Shown: in pieces, positions 56,342 through 64,000 of the stretch
How positions within the stretch are numbered: position 1 is the stretch's first letter
How the letters are laid out: each line of letters starts with the position of its first letter
Origin: Neurospora tetraspora
Lineage: Eukaryota > Ascomycota > Sordariomycetes > Sordariales > Sordariaceae
NCBI RefSeq assembly: GCF_033439725.1
Contig: NW_026944387.1
Coordinates: 124,001-188,000 of the forward strand
Length of the DNA: 64,000 bases
Reading direction: 5' to 3'
Program-made: the position numbers and the translations under genes
The notes under the pieces: generated by a model
What the model saw: the letters and a program-made list of their open reading frames with translations, nothing else
The model's database searches: none
What the model was told of the DNA's origin: nothing

Positions 56342-58126
56342 ATGACAACACCCTCCACCCCTCCATCTCGGAATCACCCTATGGACAACCTCGTCCAGCC
56401 TGTTATCCCCTCCGGCCCACCACCTCCCCTGTCCCTCGCGGATACACGCCTCAAAACACTTCGACTCCTCCTCCAAGGCTACAGCTCCCTCTCCGTACCT
56501 ACTCTCCTTCAATCCCTCAGTCCCCAGTTTACGCACGAGGTTCTCCCCCAATCCCTGGGGATGCCAGTGAGGGGCAAGGAGGACTTTGCTCATCATGCTG
56601 CCATGGTTTTCTCAGCCTTCAAGAGCTTTGAGATGAAGCCGACAGAGCTGTGGGAGGACCCGGACAAGGGAGAAGTGATTTTGAGGTGTGCGATGGAGGG
56701 GGTCTTGAAGAACAAGGAGGGGCCGGAGGGTGAGAAGGAGGAGAGTGGGGCAGAGGGGGACGGGAAAGTGGAGGTGGAGGCCAAGAAGAAGAAGGTCACT
56801 CCCTTCGTGGATGTGGAAGACGAGTCCAACCCTGATGAAGACCCTGAACTTGAGCCGGTGGACCTAAGTAATATCTTAGGAGACCTACCAGAGCTACCAG
56901 ACAGACCAGCGACAGTCCTGAGTCCCATCACGGAAGTCACCGAACCCTCACAATTATCTCCCCCCTCCTCCCTCGATCTCTCCTTCAATCCTTCCTCCCA
57001 GGAAGAACCAACATCATCACCCCCAACATCAGAGGACTCGCCCCGCTCATCGCCACCAGCCCCAGAAGAGCCCCTAGAAGAAGACCCAAAAACATCCCCA
57101 TCCACAAACACCGAAATTCACTGGAACAACGAATGCCTCCTCATCATCTCCTTCACGCCTTGCGGTTCTCAAATCTCCAAAATCCAAGAATTCGTCGACT
57201 CCGCCAAAGCAGTCGAGATGAAGAAGAAACACGCCCCCAAGGGCTTCGACGAGGCTTCAGCGCCTCCACCACCAACTTACAAGCCCGCAACATACCTCAA
57301 CCTAGATACTCTCAAACTCAAAGACGGATCCGGGACTCTCACCAACGTGACAGTCACCGAGCTCCCACCATCGTCGGTGCAGAATCCTGTATCCTCAGTC
57401 GAGAGTCTGGGGAGCATCAAAGGGGTATCACCACCCAACCTAACTGTTAGGCTTGACCGACTAGACAGGGGAGTTCAATGTGGCATGGACAGCCTGCAAG
57501 ACACGCTAGACACATTCAGCACCACGACCGAGTACCCTTCCCCCGAGGGTCAGAACTCGTTCTGTCTTGACCGTGTGGGGGGATGGCATTCGACTGAAGG
57601 TGCAGATGGTGCAGCATATGAAGCCAAATTTGAAGCCGAAGTCGAAGCTGAAGTCGACCCCAACGTTATTTGCCTAGCAAAGAGCGAGTCTAGAAAGATC
57701 AAGAGGCTCCGGTTTGCCAAAAATGTGGAGGATATCAACGTTTTCTCTTCTTCCGGTGATAGCTCTTATTCTTCTGTCGAGGGGTCAGGATCAGGAGGTG
57801 GGTCTGAGTCTGGACATTTTCATTCTTCTTCGGGATTTTGGGCGTCAGCGTCGGGTGATCCAGTCGACGTCGACCACCACGAACATGATGAAAGTAGAGA
57901 GAAGAAGGGATTGGGCTGGAGCAGCACCATTGCTGATACGATCGAGGTTATCAACCATTTTGTTCCTCCCTTACTTGTTCCCGTTCATTTTGTTGACGGG
58001 AATACTACCTCTAGGCATGTGGCTGTCAAGAAGGAGTGGGTTTCTGGAGCGACGTTCGTTGCGGGGTTCGCGTTGGGGAAACTTTGGTTTGGAGGAGGAA
58101 GGGGAGGGAGGTCCTGGTCGGGGTAA
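56342..58126 (+). CDS. NTF2/SnoaL-like domain protein with long acidic insert
   Basis: 594 residues in one exon. The first half of a fungal SnoaL/NTF2-like domain is clear (residues ~35-125): LLLQGYSSLSVPTLLQSLSP, FTHEVLPQSLGMP, FAHHAAMVFSAFKSFEMKPT, EVILRCAMEG. A ~130-residue insert rich in Glu, Pro and Ser follows (DEDPELEPVDLSNI, SSPPTSEDSPRSSPP). The domain then resumes with IHWNNECLLIISFTPCGSQI and IQEFVDSAKAVEMKKKHAP. So the fold is split by a disordered insert. The remaining 290 residues are low-complexity and end in a short hydrophobic stretch (ATFVAGFALGKLWFGGG). Typical family members are about 150 residues, so most of this protein is extra. Role unknown. Confidence 0.75.
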   Translation: MTTPSTPPSRNHPMDNLVQPVIPSGPPPPLSLADTRLKTLRLLLQGYSSLSVPTLLQSLSPQFTHEVLPQSLGMPVRGKEDFAHHAAMVFSAFKSFEMKPTELWEDPDKGEVILRCAMEGVLKNKEGPEGEKEESGAEGDGKVEVEAKKKKVTPFVDVEDESNPDEDPELEPVDLSNILGDLPELPDRPATVLSPITEVTEPSQLSPPSSLDLSFNPSSQEEPTSSPPTSEDSPRSSPPAPEEPLEEDPKTSPSTNTEIHWNNECLLIISFTPCGSQISKIQEFVDSAKAVEMKKKHAPKGFDEASAPPPPTYKPATYLNLDTLKLKDGSGTLTNVTVTELPPSSVQNPVSSVESLGSIKGVSPPNLTVRLDRLDRGVQCGMDSLQDTLDTFSTTTEYPSPEGQNSFCLDRVGGWHSTEGADGAAYEAKFEAEVEAEVDPNVICLAKSESRKIKRLRFAKNVEDINVFSSSGDSSYSSVEGSGSGGGSESGHFHSSSGFWASASGDPVDVDHHEHDESREKKGLGWSSTIADTIEVINHFVPPLLVPVHFVDGNTTSRHVAVKKEWVSGATFVAGFALGKLWFGGGRGGRSWSG

Positions 58127-58819
58127 GTAATTAACTGACGGGATGAAAGAGGTCGGGTGGTGCAGCGAAAAGGGCAAATATCCAAGAAGAGAAAAAAAGG
58201 AAAGGAGGGACAAAGAAGAAGAAGAAGAAGAAGAAGAGAAGCAATCTCATGATGTTAGCGGAGATACCCTGGTTGGATGATGATGCCACAGGAGTACATA
58301 GTACCAGCACAGTTGAAGAAGAAATTGATCTACCTATTAGGACTTTTCCTGCCATCACCACGTATAGTGGCTACAAGATGTGAAGAGGACGAGTGAAGAA
58401 GACCTGTAACAAATGAGATGCGAGCAGTTTTTCTGGAGGGACAATAAGGATGGAAGCCTTGTGAACAAATGGCTCGAGGCGTTCGTCAAACCATCAAGGT
58501 AAACATTCTCACGGTCAGGTCACTTGTCTGAACTTTTTCTGCGCCGAACGAAACTTTGTTCGGTTTCATTGATAAAAGCGCAGCTAACATTGTAACATAC
58601 ACCCTTGTATTCCATTATCCCCCCATCATTACTCCCGATTGTTCGTTTCCCATGTACCTCCAACATAAATAACACTGGTGCTTTCTTCCCTCTTTCCTTT
58701 TTGTCTCAAGCAATATTGAAACATGTCTTTGTCACCTTTCCAACAATTATCTTGAACTCGCCACCTTCGGAGCCTCTGCCATCCCTACCATAACTTCGTG
58801 TCTTCCCATCATTCACATT
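58127..58819. other. Intergenic region with (GAA)n tract
   Basis: This lies between two convergent genes. A GAA repeat (about 58212-58236) lies in the 3' flank of the upstream gene. No gene or RNA is seen. Confidence 0.5.
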
Positions 58820-59486
58820 TCACAGGAAGCTAACACCCCCAACCCTCCCCGCCCTCAACGTAGTCCACAACGCCACCGTCCCCGCCACCGCCGGCATCAC
58901 CAACCTAACCAAATTCAGTCTCGCCCACTTCCTCGCATAATACTCCGCCAGCGCCGCATCCGTCTTGCCCTCCCTCAACCCATCAATCTTGGCATTAATC
59001 GGCTGCATATTGACCGCCGAGTGCACCACCGTGATCAAGTGGCACAAGGCACAATATGCATAGTACTTCCACGCGTTTTGTCCTGACGTAGACCCCCCAA
59101 AGGCTTGGGTGGAGGAAGAGGAGCGCGAACAGGCCCAGGCGGCGTAGCCGTACCCCAGGATGCCCAAGGTGGAGATGGGTCGGAAGAAGACGTTGCCGAC
59201 TTTCCAGAAGACGGGCCATTGGGTGCCCAGGTGTTTGGCGGCGCTGGCGTGGGAAGGGGAGGAGGGGTGGGGGAAGCCGATGAGGAGGGCGGGGACGCCC
59301 ATGAAGGATTGGGTTATTGCGTTGCCTGGGGAGGGTAAGGGGTTAGTTTGGGGGGCTCGGTTTGGAAGGGAGGTGAGGGCAGTGGTGGTGGTGGTGGTGT
59401 TGGGACATACCGAGAAGGATGAACGACATGGCAACGGTGGTGCCAACGACGGCCTCGGTGGGGATAAGGCTGGAAGAGGAAGACAT
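58820..59486 (-). CDS. DUF1772 membrane protein
   Basis: Two exons, 59411-59486 and 58820-59325, are split by an 85-nt intron (GTATGT...CCCCAG), giving 193 residues. Exon 1 encodes MSSSSSLIPTEAVVGTTVAM plus SFILL. The splice creates LLGNAITQSFMGVPALLIGF. Four hydrophobic segments, a GTQWPVFWKVGN motif and ISTLGILGYGYAAW fit the DUF1772 (anthrone-oxygenase-like) family, whose best known members act on polyketides such as anthrones. Most relatives, including this one as far as can be seen, have no assigned substrate. No polyketide synthase is in the window. A His-containing segment (CALCHLITVVHSAVN) precedes the charged C-terminal part. Confidence 0.82.
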
Positions 59487-60119
59487 GGTAGCTAGTATGA
59501 GCAGTGCTGTGCTGTGCTTGCCCCTTGCGATGTTGTTTCAATGGACTTGGTAGCCAAAAAGGAACTTCACAATGTGTTGAATCTTGATGTTGTCAGAGCT
59601 CAAGTCAACCGCTTCGTTGGAGGACTTTGGCCTTGATAAGCTGAAGGGATGAGTATTGGAAGCACCCATTGGATGGTTGTCTTCAGGGAGCTGAGGGAGG
59701 GGTTCTCTGGTGCCGGGAGTTCATGCCGTGGAACCACCCTTCGCTCGTCTCCGGCCGGCAACTATTGTGTAACGGTTGATGTTTACACCTCTAACAAAGG
59801 GCAACCGCATTTGCTCCTTCCGTCACCGCCGAGGCACTAAGCAGTGCTCGCTACGTACCAGGTAACTTGGCGTGGAACTTGGAAGGTGCAATGTCGGTGC
59901 AATGTCAAACCGTCACTCGCTCCTTCCACTTGTCAGTGCAGCGCATCGAGTAGAATGATTGAGGTTGGTAATCTCGCTTTCAACAGATTTACTGCGAGCA
60001 GTTCCCGTCAAGGAACCCGACGATACCGTCCGAACCGGCGAGTGCCGTTGACCAGATCAACGCACGGACGGCGGAGGGAGGGGGAAGGCCGAACTTGACG
60101 TCCCGGGGGCGAAGCCATA
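59487..60119. other. Intergenic region
   Basis: No supported gene. It holds the promoter of the DUF1772 gene at its left and normal sequence up to the MITE. Several short frames look like chance. Confidence 0.4.
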
Positions 60120-60385
60120 CCGAAGAATCCCGCCAAATCCAGAAACGAGAACCTCGCTTCCTTTCTGGGTGCCGAGCGCCAGCAGTACTGTATAGTGCAA
60201 GTCCGAGTCTGTACATTGGAACGCACGTAAGTTACAGTGGTGGACAATTCTTCACCTCTTCACTAACAACGCGGGCCTGTATGACACCGCCTCCGGCTGC
60301 GACTTGATGTACGTTGAGGCGCTGGCATATCGGCGCCCAGAAAGGAAGCGAGGTTCTCGTTTCTGGATTTGGCGGGATTCTTCGG
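60120..60385. mobile_element. Tc1/mariner-type MITE with 56-bp inverted repeats
   Basis: The left end (60120-60175) begins CCGAAGAATCCCGCCAAATC. The right end (60330-60385) is its reverse complement, with a perfect 50-bp outer match and one mismatch before a further short match. The element is flanked by TA on both sides (60118-60119 and 60386-60387), the target duplication of Tc1/mariner/pogo (Fot1-like) elements. At 266 bp it has no transposase and must be non-autonomous. Near-perfect ends suggest recent mobility. Confidence 0.82.
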
Positions 60386-61239
60386 TATATAAACAAGGGA
60401 ACTTGCACTGCCATGACTTTTCACGAAGTTGCAAGAATTTTACTGGAAGGCAAACGCAACATGTGGTGGCAGTTAAGCAGCTTTACCTTGCTATTCGTTC
60501 GCCTCCAAGCGCACCATGCAGTGCAGAGTGCAGCAAAAGTGCTAACCAGTTTTGATTTTTTCCACGGGTGAGAATATATAATCTTGGGAACTTGCCATCG
60601 CTTTGGCGGGCGTTGATCCAGGACAATCCTGGGTATCCGGTGGTAACGGGCATGACTGGCTGAGTGCAGTGGCTGGGCAAAAGTTGATGTTATTAAAACA
60701 GTGAAGTCTTAGTTATGATACCAATGACAATTAATAAGCCAATCTATCCGTGGATGTTTGGTGGTGGTGGCTGAGCTGGCCAGGCATAAAAGTGTCCCTT
60801 GTGGCATTCTCGCCCTTTTAATGCCTCAGAGTCAGGCAGTTGCCATCCTGTCAAGGGATCGGAGATTCGGACCTACCACATGTCCGCTGGCATCCTGGAC
60901 GGAAGGCACGTTTTGGTCGGCGTTGCACAACATGAGACGGAAAGATGCTTTCTTACTTATGGGAGCACGCTCCATTCTTATGTAAGAGAGAAGGTTCTCT
61001 CTTCGTCGTTTCTCAATTCTTGTGACTCTTTTCCCCGAACAAGCCAGTCCATTTCACCATCGCGAAAATCAAGGCGAGAACCACAAATGCGCAACACCCG
61101 ACACCCTTTCCACCATTTCTTCACCCATCCCCCGGAAACGCCTCTGTTGACAATTTGACTAGCAAAAGACTGCACCCATTGCGCTGCTTCCAAACTGCGC
61201 ACCACCTTCACCTCACTCGAGTCCAAGAAAGGAGACAGC
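60386..61239. other. Intergenic region
   Basis: This lies between the MITE and the 3' end of the P450 gene. No supported gene. A TATATAA directly follows the MITE. Confidence 0.4.
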
Positions 61240-63196
61240 CTACACACTCGCAGTGGAGTCTAGCCTCGCGATCTTGATGCGGATACCCGCCTCCTTCCTC
61301 AAATCAACCACCGCCTTTTCCATAACAACCTCCTCCAATGACTCATTCGTTTCGTGTCCGTTCACGAGTACAACCGGGACCGCTGCTGCCGGTGAGTGAG
61401 ATGGAATCTTTACTGTCGATTGCGGCACCTTTGGCTCCTTGATCACATTCGGCTTCCCCTCTCCAAGGTTCCTCAGCCACTGTTCTCTCTTCGCGCGATC
61501 CTTTGCCTCGGACTCTTTCCAGATCCTCAACGCTTCCATCTTCTTCTTTTCCGAACGGGGCTCAAATTCCATTTGGAACGGATCAGGCTTGATGATAAGC
61601 AGCGAGTTGCTCTGGTCGAGCGGGACGGGTAGTTCCTGGCCCGTTACGGGATCACGCTTATGCTTAAGGTTGAACAACCAGGCCAAGGCACCGCATCCCA
61701 CAATGAGTTCATCTTGGGTGAGTGACATACCGAGACACTGGCGCTGCCCCCATCCAAAAGAGCTAAGGCCCTTGATGGTCGGATACTGCGTCAGCGGTTC
61801 CTGGTACGTGGGCCAGCCCGGTTCGAGCCAGCGCTCAGGACGGAAGTTGTCCGGGTCGGGGTACTTGACGGGGTTACGGAGGAAGGACCTGTCTTCATCA
61901 GCATCTCATCGAGCAAGAATCACGGCTGGGCAGGAAGGACAAACCAGTCAAGGGGAAGGATGCGGGTTCCCTTGGGGATGAAAAAACCCTGGTAGTGATC
62001 ATCCGCCTCGGTCTCGTGGGCGACACCTGTGGGCACGTTCGGCTTCCACCTCATTACCTCCTTGATGCAAGCACGGAGGATAGGTAACCGGGGAGCGTCT
62101 TCCAATCTTGGCATACGGCCACCGCAAACCTGGTCGACTTCCCTTTGAACAGCCTCTTGCCATTTGGGGTTGTGAACCATTGACACAAGCCAGTAGGACA
62201 TCGGACCCACGACGGTAAAGATTCCAACCAGGGCCAACATCCCAATGACAGAAGATGCCTCATAGTCACCAGAAATGCTGGTCTTGAGGGACGTCTTCTC
62301 GAGAAACTGGCGAGTCCAGCATGGGCGTAGTTCGCCGTGCGCCAACTTCTCCCTGCATGTCAAAAGACGCTCCATCCACCACGCTTGTTGTTCATCGTGA
62401 CGTTTGCGCTCTGCTCTCTTCCAGGGGTTGATCAAGGTTGGCAAGTGCCAGAGCGGTGTCAAGACGTTGGTGATGGGTCCAGCCGGTGACATCTGTGTCA
62501 AGAGACCCCAGGCGCTCTTGGTACAGTACTCACTGAGGCTCGGATCATCCCATGTCAACTGGCACATGATCTTGGATGACATGTCCTCGAGAGAGTGTTG
62601 GAAGTCTTCGGGGTTTTCGAGAAGGCGGGCCATCCATCGCTGGACCTCAAAGTACATTACACTGTAGTAGTGAGCTTTTGTGGCCTCGGCCAGATAGGAA
62701 TGACTGAGTTTTCTTTGACGCGCCCAGTATTCTGTGGTTTTTTTTTGCTTTGTCAGCCTCTGCTTCTTTTCCGCCTGGACCATCATAATTCTCAGGGGCT
62801 TGTTTACTTACGATTGTGGCCCATCAGGGGAAGGTATTCCATCGACCCATACGCGCTCTTGGAGTCAAACAAGGATTGAATGACTGGCCGATCCGAGTTA
62901 TACTTGGCGCGCTTGACCAGCAAATCCTCCGCTACCTTCTCATCGGTCACGACGATGAATTCGGCACCAAGCATGGTGGTTCGGTAGAACCCTTGTTGTC
63001 CATATTTGTCCGCCCACTCCTTGAACTTGAGCCACATGAACTGGATAGGAAGATCATGGACGCGCCCCAAGTAGGGTATCTGTGTCGGCCCCGGTATTCC
63101 ATTTGGGTCGTTTATCTCCCTAAAGGCTTTGATGAAGTGCACAACGGCCACGACCAACAACAACAGGCCTACGATAACGAGAGTAAGCGGCTGCAT
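61240..63196 (-). CDS. Cytochrome P450 with C-terminal extension
   Basis: Three exons, 62812-63196, 61945-62731 and 61240-61888, have introns of 80 nt (GTAAGT...CCACAG) and 56 nt (GTTTGT...AAGACAG), giving 606 residues. The N-terminal membrane anchor is LTLVIVGLLLLVVAVVHFI, then the Pro-rich hinge GIPGPTQIPYLG. The K helix is KEVMRW (ExxR), then FRPERW, and the heme loop is SFGWGQRQCLG with the Cys ligand (FxxGxxxCxG). The I-helix reads IFTVVGPMSYWLVS and lacks the usual acid/alcohol pair of AGxDT. The protein is about 80-100 residues longer than most P450s, with a charged tail after the heme domain (RSEKKKMEALRIWKESEAKD). It is an ER-bound monooxygenase or a P450 with altered oxygen chemistry. 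The substrate is unknown and no cluster partners are in view. Confidence 0.9.
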
Positions 63197-64000
63197 CGCG
63201 AGAACGAATGATGAGTAATAGGGAATGCAAAGGACAATCTGAATTGGTAAGTCCAACAATGAAGGGGTATCTCAACAAAAGGCACTTCGACCGGTCTGGT
63301 TCCCTGTTTAGATAGGATTCATTGCCAGTATGGCTGACAACCGCGAGTTCTAGAAGCCTGCCTGCCCGCATCCTCTCTCTCCTCATTATTGCCTGGACGA
63401 CTGTCGATGTATACGCAATGCACGGACGACTTAGCACCTCCAGCCTCCAGGTGGAGTCCGAGCGCCAATGGCGATATCTTCGGTTTCGACAGCAGAGGTG
63501 TGAGAGAGTGACAGTAATGGGGGGGACGAGGGTGCTGAAGACCCAAAAAGATGCAAAGATAGCATCATATTGTTCGGGTAAGCCTTGGAGCCCCTACTTT
63601 GTGTTTATCACCACTGAAAGTGTGTCAGTTTGGAGTATTGAAGGGTCTCGTGACAACGGCGGAAGGACACCAACCCTTATTGGAACGGCAATTATCAACT
63701 TGATCAATAGAGCCTGACTACTTTGCAGGTATCACGGTTGACAAGGGTGGGGTGGTAAGTTGTGGCCGTTCCTGGATCGTCAATGAACTGACTTTATCCC
63801 CCCCTTACATGACGTCGCTTCCTTGATAGAGCGAGTACCTTGCCTTTCTGATCCCTACGCACGGCATTTCTGCAGCGGCGCTGACATTTGGACTGCACAG
63901 CTTCGAACATTTTCACGCTATTGCAACGTTACGTCTGCTCTCTCAGGACTCAGCCTTGCACAAAGGAAGAAGTTGTATTGTTCAAGGCAAGAAGTGGGTG
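63197..64000. other. P450 5' flank to window end
   Basis: No supported gene. The first few hundred bases are the likely P450 promoter. A plus-strand frame (63322-63717) has no domain. A gene could begin or end beyond the window's right edge. Confidence 0.4.

Noticed and set aside
1-64000. CRISPR arrays, bacterial operons or ribosomal RNA genes
   Set aside because: No regularly spaced short repeats and no rRNA-like sequence were seen. The window is eukaryotic with spliced genes.

Overview
This is nuclear DNA from a filamentous ascomycete, most likely of the order Sordariales (Neurospora, Sordaria or a close relative). Genes have short introns (51-85 nt) with GT...AG ends and RCTRAC-like branch sites. 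Several gene families are typical of ascomycetes: DUF4470-MYND, LaeA-like methyltransferase, NmrA-like, DUF1772, F-box, 2EXR and P450. One 13.6-kb block is extremely AT-rich and full of stops, as expected of repeat-induced point mutation (RIP). The genus is an inference; the RIP-type AT block and intron style are seen directly.

Left arm (1-12.7 kb): the 3' part of a DUF4470/MYND-finger gene, a GMC oxidoreductase, then a divergent pair for mitochondrial sulfide oxidation: sulfide:quinone oxidoreductase (minus) and an ETHE1-like persulfide dioxygenase (plus), sharing a 708-bp intergenic region. An F-box protein with CxxC pairs and a small Cys-rich protein follow.

Middle (13-34.5 kb): a tRNA-derived SINE-like piece, a secreted protein, a six-pass membrane protein, and a tandem array of two paralogous membrane-protein genes plus a third, gene-less relic unit. 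One unit carries a 143-bp MITE-like element with perfect 23-bp inverted ends. Next come a LaeA-like methyltransferase, a P-loop kinase related to adenylate kinases, a 2EXR-type gene with a frame change, and several unrecognised or decayed genes.

Transposon block (34,511-48,079): one Ty1/copia-type LTR element (181-bp LTRs, target duplication TAGTA) split by a complete-length Ty3/gypsy-type LTR element (37,952-45,561; 248-bp LTRs, target duplication ATCCC). Both are RIP-degraded fossils. A 132-bp piece of normal base composition lies inside the gypsy element. The nearest genes on both sides are themselves decayed, with TAG where CAG is expected, which suggests that RIP leaked out of the block.

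Right arm (48-64 kb): a decayed two-domain gene, a repeat-built basic protein, a two-exon secreted 8-cysteine protein, an NmrA-like protein, an NTF2/SnoaL-like protein with a long acidic insert, a DUF1772 membrane protein, a 266-bp TA-flanked MITE with 56-bp inverted repeats, and a three-exon cytochrome P450 with an unusual I-helix and a long C-terminal tail. I saw no new multi-gene system that I could defend. The most interesting items are the flanking-gene decay, the tandem membrane-protein array, and the unmutated insert inside the RIP block.
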